From positions 12,425,044-12,489,043 of the forward strand of contig CM061243.1 of NCBI GenBank assembly GCA_030848705.1: 64,000 bases of DNA, given 5' to 3'. A model generated the notes under the pieces. The model had not been told where the DNA came from and ran no database searches. It worked only from the letters and a program-made list of their open reading frames with translations. The DNA is from Heracleum sosnowskyi (Eukaryota > Streptophyta > Magnoliopsida > Apiales > Apiaceae). Shown here in pieces: positions 46,768-58,174 of this stretch; the first letter of the stretch is position 1, and every line of letters begins with the position of its first letter. Position numbers and translations under genes: made by a program.

Positions 46768-47769
46768 CTCCCTCTGTCCCCTAATTTTTGTCTTGTTTAA
46801 TTTTCAATGGTCAAATAGACCAAATCAATATATATATATAAAGGAGGATACGCGGAAGTGAGGTGGCGCCCCTAAGATCGTCTCAATCTATTTTTATAAT
46901 TTTCTAGAATTTTAGAATTTTAAATACTGATAAATAAAAAAATATCCTTTAACATATTAGAAGTAAAATAGATGTTCGAATTTATTGAGGAGAAGAGTTC
47001 GAATTTATAGCGAAGACATATAATTAAAAGTTCTATTTGAAGTAGAACAGGTGTTTGAATTTGTAGAGGGGAAGAGTTCAAATATAAAAGAAATACTTGC
47101 AAAGTTCTATTTGAAATAGGATAGGTGTTTCGATTTTTAGAGGAGAAGAGTTCGTATATAAAAGAAATACTTGCAATTAAAAATTCTATTGGAAGTAGAA
47201 TAAGCGTTTCTAATACATAACTAAAAGTTCTATTTATAGCGAAGACATATAATTAAAAGTTCTATTTGAAGTAGAATAGGTGTTTGAATTTGTAGAGGGG
47301 AAGAGTTCAAATATAAAAGAAATACTTGCAAAGTTCTATTTGAAGTAGGATAGGTGTTTCGATTTTTAGAGGAGAAGAGTTCGGATATAAAAAAATACTT
47401 GCAATTAAAAATTCTATTGGAAGTAGAATAAGCGTTTCTAATACATAACTAAAAGTTCTATTTGAAGTAAAATATGTAAAGTTATATATGTGTTTTTTCA
47501 ACGAAAGAGTGTTTCATTTGAAAAGAGTATGGTAACATAAAAATTAATATATAAGACAAGTATATATTCAATATATTAAATTTGAGATTTTGATATTAAA
47601 AAGGAAAACGTGTTTCACGGGAGGACGGCTTATTAACGAGGACCGAGTAATTTTCGTAATTTATTTGATATAGTTTTTAAAAAAAATTATTACGCCGCCG
47701 CGAAGCACGGCTTTTTCGACTAGTTTTGATAAAAATAAAAGTGGTGCAAACAAAATGAGACGTAAGGAG
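46768..47769. mobile_element. Stowaway-like MITE split by a Helitron
   Basis: The left arm CTCCCTCTGTCCCCTAATTT and the inverted right arm CTCCTTACGTCTCATTTTGT form its ends, with TA dinucleotides at 46766-46767 and 47770-47771. The Helitron at 46825-47723 lies inside; removing it leaves an element of about 103 bases. Confidence 0.65.
46825..47723 (+). mobile_element. Helitron-like element, family A copy 1 (899 bp)
   Basis: It begins TCAATATATATATATAAAGG and ends GCCGCGAAGCACGGCTTTTT then CGACTAG, followed by T, so 5' TC, hairpin and 3' CTAG are all present. A 233-bp unit is tandemly duplicated inside (about 47000-47232 and 47233-47466). The reverse copy at 55732-56403 has one unit. It is non-autonomous. 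Confidence 0.85.
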
Positions 47770-47973
47770 TATATTTCAGCCAAATTTATTGTAATTTTTC
47801 TTCTTTTTATAGAACTTATACATTTTACGAAAATTATCATTTATCTAATAATTTAATGCTCCGATACTATTAGCATATTTATGTTATTCTTTCATGTTTT
47901 ATACATGTACAATTATAACTTTAATATTTTCACAATAATATTTTAATTTAACAAGTATGTATTTAAACACTTG

Positions 47974-48857
47974 TCAATACTTTTATATAAAGGAGAAGAT
48001 GGGGCGGTGAGGTGGCGCTTCTAATTTTCTCAAAATTTTGAATTAATAATATTAAAAATTCGAAAAAATCTCAATTACCTTTTAAATACTTACTAATAGA
48101 GGAAACATATAATATTTTTGCATTTAAAATCCCTAATAATGGAGAAAGTAAATATACAATAGATCTTTACTAATTGAGTAAACTAAATATCACTAATGGA
48201 AGAAACTAAATATTCAATTATGATATTCTTACATGTATACAACTCGAAAGTGGAGAATTCATCCCGTCTTCAAAAACAAATTTTATCATTGTTTTTTAAC
48301 GTTTAGATAGTTATTACTCTAATTTTTATGAGAAAAGATTATATCTTTTAGTAAAATATTTTCTGTAATTTATACACATAAATTCAAAGATAAAAATTGT
48401 ATATTAAGAAATTTATAGTGTATGTATTTCGAAAATATCATGTTAAGATTTATTCGACTGAAGAATTTATTTAGTGTGTGCATTTTTAACAAAATTCAAT
48501 AAGTCGGTGCATCTGTAACAAAAGTGATACAAGAATAAGAAATATTGAGAAAAGATCATTATTTTTTATTTTATTTTAAAGGAAGAGGTTGTTGTTGTTT
48601 TTGTTGTTATTTGTTTTGACAAAAAAAGATTACTATTAATAAAAAATTCTCCCAGCAACAAAAAAAAAGATGTTTGTTCATATTTTTTGATTTTTTTCTT
48701 ACTGGGATCAGATTTGGAGGTAGTGAATATTTTAATAGCTCTGAAGGTATAATTGTAGAATATTATTTTATTTAAAAACGTATTTTGTAGAATAATTTTT
48801 GAGAAAATTTAGAGATATTATTATAAAACCGTCGCGAAGCGCGGCTTAGTAAACTAG
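47974..48857 (+). mobile_element. Helitron-like element, family B copy 2 (884 bp)
   Basis: It begins TCAATACTTTTATATAAAGG and ends with the hairpin CCGTCGCGAAGCGCGG followed by CTTAGTAAACTAG and host T. The first 60 bases and last 60 bases match family B copy 1. It has no coding capacity. Confidence 0.85.
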
Positions 48858-50206
48858 TTTTATTTAATAGTGTAACTTATAAATTAATTTATTATAAAAA
48901 ATACACAATATGATGTAGGCTTAAAAATTTAAACGTAGGAATGCAGAATAATTGAAACAATTTAAAGAAAATGAATGACAAAATAATGTATACGAAAAAA
49001 ATAGGAAAAAAATTATTTTCCGTGATTTGCTATAGTTGGAGACGCCTTAATCTTCCGTCATAGCACATGGGCTATGAGTCCATGACGCTCTTGTTGAATG
49101 GTATTACAAAATGCAAGGAACTGGAGTTATCCACTTGGGCCATGATGACAATAGTACATCAATCTACTGCTCTTGAATTTGGTTCTGGCCCGTCACTTGC
49201 CCCTGGATAATGGATATACAAAAAGAGAACAATTTGGTTGCAAACAGTATTTTTTTCCAAATAATTTCAGAATAAAATCGCAATTTTTTAAAGAAAATTA
49301 ATGTTGTCAGTAATTTCTCAAAAAATATCTAACCATTTATAGAATTTAGATAAAATCAAGAGTACGTTATGAGCATGATTGTGGGATTTAAAAAGTAAAT
49401 CAGCATATTTATACACTACTTTATTTAATAATAAAATGCTGCAATATATCATAATATTTTAATCAAATGCATGCCTTCGGAAATAATAATATTGTTAATA
49501 ATATTTTGAATGAGTATATACAGAATGACTTATTCTGAATTTTCTAGGCGATTTGCTACTTGATGGTTGAATACTACAGTCTAAAGTATGTATGTGTTAA
49601 TAAATTAGCAAAAAAGAAAAAGTAAATGTTTACAAAGTTTTTTTAATAAAAGAAATTCGAAATGGATTACCTACAAATAGTTAGATTTTCTGACATACGA
49701 CTGAGAATAAGTCAAAACATACATGCATCAGCCATTAGGTAACAACAAAATACAACGTACACACCAACTTGTCATCGAATAAAATGAGTAGAATATTAAA
49801 TAATTACTTATCTTTTTTGAGAAAAAAGTATATATAACTTTCTTTTAAAATAAGTATCTTTTATAAAAATAAATTAAGACTTAATTGAATTTCAAATATA
49901 ATAATAATTTACTTCTTTTTTAAAACGAGTACTTATTCCATGTTATCAGAATTGCTCCATCCATGCCGGCAAAGCGATAAAACGGCTGACAGACAGACAC
50001 GTGTTAATATTTAAAAACTTGGAAAGTCAATCCCAATTTTATTGACAACGGCGCATCTGTAATTATGCGGTAGTACAGTGTTCTAGAAAATGTCTGATTT
50101 TAAAAGATTATCGATAAATTACTTAATTTTTAAAATTCGATTTATTGTTGTGAATAATATTTAGATGCTATATTTCATTAAATAAAGCTAATATACTAGA
50201 TACTAT
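48858..50206. other. AT-rich spacer with one less AT-rich patch
   Basis: No gene is supported. About 49020-49215 is less AT-rich than its surroundings and could be a decayed exon or transposon fragment, but translation gave nothing I recognise. About 49955-50010 contains ACGTG-type motifs without a gene beside it. Confidence 0.45.
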
Positions 50207-50216
50207 TATTTATAAA

Positions 50217-51187
50217 GGGTCGCGCTCCAGTGAGAACCTCCGCTATTGTGAGATATGAGATCTAATCCTAGACATTCATTAATACATCTTATATTAATCT
50301 CCCACCACCCATTAAATTTATTAATATTTTAATATTCCATCACCCCCACCCATCCACCACCTCCGACCACCTCCTGCCACCAGTGACCACCATTTCCGGC
50401 GACCACCACCTCCGGCGACCAGCAGTAATCACCAACGTCATAACTAAAATCACCACAGTTCAGAATAAAATCACCACCGGAAAACAGAAAATCACCATCA
50501 TCTCCTTCAAATTTCAACCATCTCCCACCATAACTTCCGGCCATTACTAACTCCGGCCACCGTCATAATCAATAATCACCACCACCGTTACCAAAATTCA
50601 ACACCTAATCATCACATTTTTAATACAACAACCATTAATCACCACCGTCGTCATCAATAACCACCACCGCACCACCGCCTGAACCAATAACCACCACTGT
50701 AGCCACCAGTAATCACCACACAGCCACCACAACAGAATTTTCAAATTACAAAAATCACCAAAAAAATGAACGAAAATCAAAGTAAAATCAAATCGGAGCA
50801 CTAATTTCAGATCTGAAAAGGTCGGCATCGAAGATGGTGGTGAAGAAGGCGGCGACGGTGGGTGATGGTGGCGGCGGCGCGGGTGGCGCCGACGCGGTGG
50901 CAGCGCGGGGGAGTGGTGGTGGTGGTGGTGGGCGGAGGGTGGAGGCGGTGGAGGCGGTGGAGGCAGGTGGTGGTGGGCGGAGGGTGGAGGCAGTTGGTGG
51001 TGGTGGTGGTGTGGGGTGGAAGTTATGGTGGAAGAAGAAGTGGGGTGGGTGGATTAAAAGATGAGGGTGATACATATACAATTGTATGTATATAATTCAA
51101 ATGTGTGGTTAAGATTAAAAGAAAATGAAGGGCTGAGATTAGATCTCAGTTCTCATTTTAATAGGGGTTCTCATATGAGCACAAACC
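50217..51187. mobile_element. Non-autonomous MULE-type element with GC-rich interior (971 bp)
   Basis: The termini GGGTCGCGCTCCAGTGAGAA and (inverted right end) GGTTTGTGCTCATATGAGAA match at 16 of 22 positions, and similarity continues about 30 bases further (GAGATCTAATC on both sides). The 10-bp flanks TATTTATAAA at 50207-50216 and 51188-51197 are identical, the duplication size expected of Mutator-like elements. The interior is strikingly GC-rich and CCACCG/CACCAC-repetitive, unlike the AT-rich surroundings. The Pro-rich or Gly-rich open frames inside are simple-repeat translations. No transposase is present. Confidence 0.85.
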
Positions 51188-51339
51188 TATTTATAAATAT
51201 TTATTCAATTTTTATGGATTTGATCAGTCCGATAAATTATCTATTTGGTGATAAATCACTAATAAATAACTAATACCTTTATCGATTTATTTCAATTTCA
51301 AAATTTATAACAATAAATACGGTATGTATTTAATCGACT

Positions 51340-51522
51340 TGATTTTTCTGTTTCGTTTGTTAAAAGGCAAGCCAACAAGATCGCTCATTTGTTAGCGAGA
51401 GAGCCTTGTGTGGTAGGTTGCTTTAATGTTTTTCAGTCTCCTCCGTCTATATTGTTGGAGACATTGATGTATGATGCTGCTTTGCTTTAATAATATCAGT
51501 TTGGCTTCAAAAAAAAAAAAAA
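51340..51522 (+). mobile_element. 5'-truncated LINE tail with poly(A)
   Basis: 51356-51490 translates to the C-terminal RNase H-like tail of plant LINEs (FVKRQANKIAHLLAREP, ending before a TAA at 51488-51490), followed by a short 3' UTR and a run of about 14 A. The 5' boundary is inferred from the start of similarity. No target duplication was identified. Confidence 0.7.
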
Positions 51523-51872
51523 CTTTTTCATATAAATATAAGAATGTATTTTAATAATTGCATGATTTAATCATAAATTTATAATTATATCATTAAAAAT
51601 ATATATATGGCCTGCGGAACATTCTTCTCATATTTAATTCACGTATGAATATTTTATGCATCAAGTTACACATCTGAGTGAACACTTCACCGACCAAAGG
51701 CGAGCCGCGAGAGGTACTGCGCGCCAACCCAATTATGCGAAAAAAATTGTATTTCCTAGATCTGACTTTTCTTCAAAAATCTTTTTCGTTCATTCGCCAA
51801 AACCGTTTCTTTTGACTTGGTTCCTCAATCACGTGGTCTCAAACTGACCGTCGACATATGTAAATAATTCCC

Positions 51873-51880
51873 TATATAAA
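51873..51880 (+). promoter_or_regulatory. Putative TATA box of the small gene
   Basis: TATATAAA lies 73-80 bases before the ATG at 51953, implying a leader of about 45 bases. Confidence 0.6.
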
Positions 51881-51952
51881 CAATGTTGCAACAAGTCTGA
51901 ATGTCCTGTAACTCTGCAAAATCTCTCAAGTTGAAGCAACAAATAAACAAAA

Positions 51953-52315
51953 ATGGAGAGATTCTCATCAACTTCTGTAAGAGAGAGCTTCATGGGATCA
52001 AAAAAGCCAAGGGGATACAATGGCAACTACTATGACACTACTGGTTCAAGTAGTGGCAGTTCAACACCATCAAGAAAGAATATCAAGACTGTTAAATTAG
52101 GAGATGCAAGCAAGAATCCTTCTCCATTTAAGGGCAGTCCATCCATGTCGTCGTCGACAACGGATCAGTCATCGATATGGAAGAAAGTTAAAAATGGTTG
52201 CTACAACATGGTGCATCCAAAAGCACGTAAAGGTTCATCAGCTACTTATTCCCGATCAGAGTTTGACAACAGAGTTGTTATGGAGATTTATAAGTCAATG
52301 TCTGTAACTTCCTGA
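51953..52315 (+). CDS. Small Ser-rich basic protein of unknown function (120 aa)
   Basis: An intact intronless frame follows a good TATA box and an AAAAATGG start context. The protein is Ser/Lys-rich and probably disordered over residues 1-70 (TGSSSGSSTPSRKN and KGSPSMSSSTTDQSS). It ends in a more ordered segment with WKKVKNGCYNMVHPKARKG and EFDNRVVMEIYKSMS. There is no signal peptide or membrane segment. The Trp/Cys-containing tail looks like a conserved plant-specific motif, but I do not recognise the family. A polyadenylation-like AATGAA lies at about 52371. Neighbours do not suggest a role. Confidence 0.72.
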   Translation: MERFSSTSVRESFMGSKKPRGYNGNYYDTTGSSSGSSTPSRKNIKTVKLGDASKNPSPFKGSPSMSSSTTDQSSIWKKVKNGCYNMVHPKARKGSSATYSRSEFDNRVVMEIYKSMSVTS

Positions 52316-52781
52316 AATCTGTCATTCTTGTATCAAACTAGTGTTGTATTGTGCATCATTCAATTGTTTTAATGAAGAAAACGATATTGAAAAATCACGG
52401 AATTCGTATTTCTTTAATTTACTCGTTTTTAAATTGTTGAGAAATTATAAATAACATGCGCATGATCATGGCCTGCAGGGAGATGAGAAAAGCCACCATA
52501 AGTTCATCAGCAACACCTACTTTTTGATGCATGTTTATTCAGTAGTATTTTCTAGAAGTTGCATTTTACAAACGTGTACACATTTGTTTCTGGATGAAAG
52601 CTGTTTAAATAATTGCATATAGGGCCATATGTTTTGATAAAAATGTGAACACCATAAAATAATACACAAGTCTTGGTAACCTGGTCAGCACTTTGCAACT
52701 GCAATGTACAACAATCCAACTTGTTTTAAATGCTACTTTACATATCTTTGTTCTGTTTGTCAAAGTAAATACAGAAAACAT
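52316..52781. other. Spacer between convergent genes
   Basis: It holds the 3' UTR of the small gene on the left. The right part is the sequence that replaced the missing end of the truncated MATE copy. No MATE similarity was seen here. Confidence 0.5.
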
Positions 52782-54360
52782 TTATTTCGTAATAACAGAT
52801 ACAAGCATTCCACATTTCCAGAAGATTTCTTCAACCACCTCTATAACGGCAAGAAATGTTGCAACCCAAGCAGCCAGTCTAGCTTCCTCTGCATGCCCAG
52901 CACCTGATTCATTCGAGACCCGAGTGCTATATCAGTTTCAACATACACATTAGGATTCACATAATCAGAATACATCCATAGCCAGACAAGCCAATGCACA
53001 CAAATTAAGTTCGGAGATGTACCTTGCACCAGTACTGAAAGAATATGGCATGTAGTAGTGAAGTGAAGCGACTATAAAACTATGGGTGAAAAGTAAATTA
53101 ATCAGCAGCTTAATATAGATTCATTCTACCAAATTCATGCTCATAATGTATAATATATGATTTAGTAAGAAAGAGACATACCATATTGTCAGAACTGAAG
53201 TCTCAAGTTGAGGATTTGACAGAAGGCCAGAGAGCAATATAGCAAGCTCAGATGACCACCACTGAAGACTATTCATACCCATTTTAAATAATTAGACACT
53301 AATGATTATTGCAAAGAAGAAATTATAAAAATATTGATGGTAAAGATTGGTGATTATTACTACCATATCATGACATTGACAGCGGAAGGGATGCCATATC
53401 GAAAGAATTCACGGATGCTTGGATAGACATCCTTTGAGAATGAGATCCTAGTGTTTTCACATGTTGACGAGTACTTGACATAAATCCCAAGTATGATCAC
53501 ATTAAGCCAGTATGACAAACCAATGCTTAATGCTGCTCCGGGACTTCCAAATTCAAACTTGAATATTAACATCCAACACATAGGTATGTGGAAGAGTAGA
53601 GCTGCAACGGAACTTAGAAGCATTGGATATAACAAACTTTGTGCCAGCAAGTAGCGGATCAACAACTGAAGAATTGCGCAGGGAAACAGTGTTGGAATAA
53701 GCCAAATCGAGTAAATCCCAGCTTCGTGTGAGATTAAAGGGTCTTGACCGATCAGTACAAGAAGATCTTCAGTGAAGATCCAGAGAATAGATATTGGTAT
53801 ACAAACCAAAAGCAGAGATATGATGGCTCCAAAGGTATAGGTTCCTATCAGCTGGTATTGTTTTGCTCCATAAGCTTGACCACATAGTGTTTCCAGTGCA
53901 CTTGCCATCCCGAGCTGATTGACATACAAATCAAATCATAATAAATCAAATCAAAGAAATAGTTAAATAAAAAATAATCAATCTGTTCACATGCATTTTG
54001 TTCTGAAATGTTGAAAATCGGCAAGCAACCTGATTGATGATTAATGGTGCCTACCAGTATACTGAAACCGGTGACGTTGGTAAGAGAAGTGGCGATGGCA
54101 GCACCCGAAAGAGAAAGCTCACCGAGGTGACCGATCATCATCATAGAAATGACCCTCAACAAGTACTGCGAAACAGTTGTGACCATCATAGGCATTGCTA
54201 TGTACACCACTTTTTTAATCTCTCCCATTACCACCTCCCATCTTAATAACGATGACGAAGATGATGATAATGTTTCCCCTTCCACGAACACCACTACCGG
54301 AGATGCTCCTTGATCTTTCGGGCAGTTGTCTGCAGCTGCAGCAAGCAGGGGCTCTTCCAT
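52782..54360 (-). pseudogene. MATE/DETOXIFICATION transporter copy, 3'-truncated
   Basis: Five exons join in phase: 54055-54360, 53364-53914, 53182-53268, 53023-53079 and 52782-52926, giving 381 residues with no internal stop. Sequence follows the intact MATE gene at 60545-63201 through LETLCGQAYGAKQY and STRVSN (then ESGAG, where the family has ELGAG). Similarity ends abruptly at about 52828 after AVIEVV, and 15 unrelated residues lead to a stop. It lacks roughly the last 130 residues, including the final transmembrane helices, so transport is unlikely. It may still be transcribed. MATE proteins export organic cations and flavonoids using proton or sodium gradients. Confidence 0.85.
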
Positions 54361-54480
54361 TACTGATGAGAAATGATACATTAGCACATGGCAGCCATCA
54401 GAAGAGCAAGAAAAGCTTTAAACAAGAGAATACTACTCAACAAGATATAATTTCATTCCATCTGTAAAATGAGCCATATA

Positions 54481-54609
54481 GGTTGTGTTTGGTTGGGGTG
54501 ATTGGAATGAAATGGAATGGAATGATATTTAAATCTTCCCTCCAACTCCCATTATTTTCCTTTAATTTCATCATTCCATTCCATTCCATTCACCCCAACC
54601 AAACACAAC
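54481..54609. mobile_element. Hairpin MITE with inverted repeats of about 45 bp
   Basis: GGTTGTGTTTGGTTGGGGTG at the left pairs with CACCCCAACCAAACACAAC at the right, and pairing continues through the TGGAATGGAATGGAATGA tracts with few mismatches. The element is nearly all stem. It lies about 120 bases upstream of the truncated MATE copy. A related longer copy is at 16500-16793. Confidence 0.82.
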
Positions 54610-54644
54610 AATAGAGTTCTTTTATCCTCTTGTGTAACCAACTA

Positions 54645-54790
54645 CTCCCTCCGTCCCATTCATTTCTATACACTTTCCATTGGAATGTTTCATTCATTTT
54701 TATACATTCCAAAATAGTAACTTTTAATAATATAAAACACTATTACAGGTCCTATCACTTTACTCATTTTTTATATCTTTTCTAATAGAC
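54645..54790. mobile_element. Stowaway-like MITE fragment
   Basis: It begins CTCCCTCCGTCCCATTCATT after TA, like the elements at 4206 and 4922, and continues with the shared TAATAATATAAAACACTATTA block. No right terminus was found, so it is truncated. Confidence 0.6.
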
Positions 54791-55731
54791 AAAGACTACA
54801 ATGACCCTAGTGGCCAAAACCTTGTACTAGTGCCAGCGGACCAAAATGGCCTACACAATACTTGCAAGATAAATGCTGCTTGTTTTATTCTACTAGCTAA
54901 CTTATTGGGCTGATTAGAGCCTTAATCTAATAATCTAACCATAATCTTCATTAATTACTAGTCCCTCCTTACAGTTTCTCCTTTTTTTTATAGTTTTATT
55001 AGAGCATCTTCAATAGGACTGGCTAAAATGATATAAAATACTGATTATGTAAAATTTGCTGAACCTGTAAAGTGTTTTGTTTCAGTGCGGTTGGCTATAA
55101 TGATTAGTTATATCTTAAAAATAGCAAGTTATTATTATTTCACGTTGTTATAAATAGAATGTATTATTTTAATATGGTAAGAGATGACTTGTAATTATGT
55201 TACAATATAGTCAATATGAAGACATTGACTATATTTTTTGCTAAGGGTTATGACCCGTAGTGCCAATATTTTTACATAATTTCTATAATTTATATTTAAG
55301 GAATGTTTCATTGAATTTTAGCTAAAGGTTTCTCCTGGTTGGAGATGCTCTTGCTCAAGACAAGACAACCAAAGAGAATTTCCTAAAACTATGAGATGCC
55401 TTCCTTAATACTCCCCCTATCTTTGTTAGAGTTTATCAATTTAAATTTAAATCACGTATATAATGTGTGAACTCGATCTGATTTGACAGGTCTGTTAAAC
55501 TAGTTGAGTTCAAGAAAAAAAAATCACAAAATTTAGTTGAGTGATTTAAAAATATTTAAATTAGGATTAAGTTGAGATCTGAATTTCTTCAAAAAAAAAA
55601 AAAGTTGAGATCTGAATATTTGAATTATAGATCACCGTGATAGGATCATGATCAGATTCGAATATAATGAATCAATGATTTTCGATATTAATTAAATTTA
55701 TTTTATACTTGTGTCATGCATAAATTAACAA
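54791..55731. other. AT-rich spacer, nothing recognised
   Basis: No gene is visible. Short duplicated phrases (GTTGAGATCTGAAT at about 55572 and 55603) occur. It lies upstream of the truncated MATE copy. Confidence 0.5.
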
Positions 55732-56403
55732 CTAGTTGAAAAAGCCGCGCTTCGCGGCGGCGTAATAATTTTTTTAAAATTTCTATCAAATAACTTACGA
55801 AAATTACTCGGTCCTCGCTAATAAGCCGTCCTCCCGTGAAACACATTTTCCTTTTTAATATCAAAATCTCAAATTTAATATATTGAATATATATTTGGCT
55901 TATATATTAATTTTTATGTTACCATACTCCTTTCTAAAGAAACACTCTTTCGTCGAAGAAACACCTATATAACTTTACATATTCTACTTCAAATAGAACT
56001 TTTAGTTATGTATTACAAACGATTATTCTACTTCCAATAGAACTTTTAATTGCAAGTACTTCTTTTATATCCGAACTTTTCTCCTCTATAAATCGAAACA
56101 CCTATTCTACTTCAAATAGAACTTTGCAAGAACTTCTTTTATATTTGAACTCTTCCCCTCTACAAATTCAAACATCTATTCTACTTCAAATAGAACTTTT
56201 AATTATATGTCTTCGCTATAAATTCGAATTCTTCTCCTCTATAACTTCGAACACCTATTCTACTTCTAATATGCTAAAGAATATTTTTTGATTTATTAGT
56301 ATTTAAAATTGTAAACCTCTAAAAAAATTAGAAAAATAGATTGAGACGATCTTAGGGGTGCCACCTCACCTCCCGCGTATCCTCCTTTATATATATATAT
56401 TGA
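55732..56403 (-). mobile_element. Helitron-like element, family A copy 2 (672 bp)
   Basis: On the minus strand it begins TCAATATATATATATAAAGG after a host A and ends in the hairpin GCCGCCGCGAAGCGCGGC, then TTTTTCAACTAG before T. It matches copy 1 (46825-47723) over nearly its whole length and carries one 233-bp unit instead of two. Confidence 0.85.
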
Positions 56404-56485
56404 TGATTTTTTTAATATCTATACTTCTTATTTAATTTTTTTGATTCAAATATGTGTACCGACATGTATTTATATCTATTGTATA

Positions 56486-57394
56486 CTAGCAAAATGCCCA
56501 TTGCACACGGAGTTTAGTTATTTTCTAAAATTAAAATAAATAAGATTTATATTCTTGATAATGCATTTTCATATTTTACAAAGACTATTCTTAAATTTGT
56601 AAGTAGTATATTGCAACTACTGTTTTATAAAAAAAGGCTGAAATTTCTAACATGATTATTTTTTTAACACTTACTTTTTGACAAAGAAAAGTTATTAAAT
56701 AGTAGACCATTTGTCCGAATAAAATTTGCATTCTTTTTACGGTCACATTGTTAATATATCGAATATTGATTACAAAATTCAATAATATTGTTTAATTTCT
56801 TTTTAATTTTAGAAATTATATTGTCTTTACAGAATAATTAAAATAAGTATTAAATAAAAGTAAGATATAAAGTAACTTATTAACTAAAAGTCAATATTTT
56901 GTTTTTCTAAAAATTCAACTAAATACTCGTATATTTGGCATTAAGAAATGTTAAGTAAGTTAAGTTAGTAAACCCACGTTATATCCCGGAATGGTTTCTC
57001 TGCGTCGCCGACTCTTAGTTTAAAATGTGAATAAAATGTAATTTTTTTAGCAGAAATTGCATTTTCAACAAAAAATCATGAAAATAAGAATATATTAAAG
57101 ATAATTTAATATTTATGAAAGTTAATTTCAAATAAAAATTAGTAGAAGAATAAAAATTTTCAAAAACACACGTAATAATTTATGAATCTATTAAAATTAT
57201 TATATAACCAAGTTCACAAAAATATTCATTTTGCTAAAAATTGACTTTAAAAATATTTTATAAAATAATTATCCTGAGTTTTATCTATTTTATTGGTGCT
57301 ATAAGGTGATAAGATATTTATAGAATATATAATAATATTTTTATTTTATAGATATTTGGAGTTAAATTTAATTTAATTTCTATGCAATATATAC
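56486..57394 (-). mobile_element. Probable Helitron 3' end and decayed body
   Basis: On the minus strand the sequence ends CCGTGTGCAATGGGCATTTT then GCTAG followed by T, a hairpin-plus-CTAG type terminus. No 5' TC end could be placed. The remainder is AT-rich and uninformative. Confidence 0.45.
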
Positions 57395-57485
57395 GGATAT
57401 AGGTATACAAACTAAAAGCAGAAATATAATGGCTCCATAGGTATAGGTTCCTATCAGCCGCATAGTGTTTTTGGTGCACTTGGCA
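57395..57485 (-). pseudogene. Fragment of a third MATE copy (exon 2 part)
   Basis: It aligns with 53791-53907 of the truncated MATE copy (GTATACAAACTAAAAGCAGA, CCATAGGTATAGGTTCCTAT) with an internal deletion of about 30 bases. Its exon 1 partner lies at 60335-60478, almost 3 kb away, where intact genes have about 130 bases. Confidence 0.82.
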
Positions 57486-57760
57486 GAACCAGAATCACAA
57501 AATAGTCGGGTTAAAAAAAAATTATTGCTAATTTTTTTTAGACATGCCGGTGCCTAAAGTACAAATTTCTTTTAAATTTTAACTAAAAATTGCATTTTTA
57601 TTAAAAAAAATCCTTCTAAAATTTGGCCACAACTTCATCCTAAATTAACCCCTTGTTCAGCCGCCATCCCGATAGACACACAAAGCAAGTCACTATAAAG
57701 TTTGTTTTCAAATTATCAAGTTCATCAAAGTGCAATTCTCTCATAAAGTGAACATTCTCA

Positions 57761-57842
57761 TATAAATTATTTTACAATTAGATATATTTGTACAGACTTA
57801 TACATCAGAAAATATAGGGAAAAAAAACATCACTTAGATTTG
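57761..57842. repeat. Unoccupied copy of the Helitron C target region
   Basis: This 82-base segment matches 58149-58174 joined to 60211-60265 almost perfectly. It shows the sequence ACAATTAGATATATTTGTAC without the Helitron. Confidence 0.9.
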
Positions 57843-58148
57843 ATAATATAGGGAAAAAAATATAGGTTCGATTCCCTACAATTACGTAATTTATACCAGA
57901 TTTATTTATTTACTTTAAATTCAATAGTTTCATCGATCGTTAGATTCTTTGCAGCTACGTAATCATACAAGTTTATTTATCTTTAATTTCTTTAGTTTTA
58001 TGTACAGTTCGATTGTCTATAACTACATAATTAAATAGTTATTTATTTATTATATATTTTTACCATTCAATTATCGAGAAATACATTTTAAAATAATATT
58101 TATTAATAATTTATTAATTCTACGTGTTTGGCACGGGTTATAAGCTAG
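57843..58148 (+). mobile_element. Probable Helitron 3' terminus
   Basis: The segment ends GGCACGGGTTATAAGCTAG followed by T, a Helitron-type 3' end reading rightward. Its 5' end was not found. The repeat described above restarts exactly at the next base (58149). Confidence 0.4.
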
Positions 58149-58174
58149 TATAAATTATTTTACAATTAGATATA

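Noticed and set aside
45285..48857. Regularly repeated short units suggestive of a CRISPR-like array
   Set aside because: Repeats are irregular, AT-rich and confined to Helitron bodies in a plant genome; there are no unique equal-length spacers.
50788..51095. Pro-rich (minus) and Gly-rich (plus) open frames of 76-97 codons
   Set aside because: They are translations of GC-rich trinucleotide repeats inside a MULE-type element and are open on both strands for that reason.
57867..57880. GGTTCGATTCCC, a tRNA B-box-like sequence
   Set aside because: No A box, acceptor stem or cloverleaf can be formed around it, so I call neither a tRNA nor a SINE.
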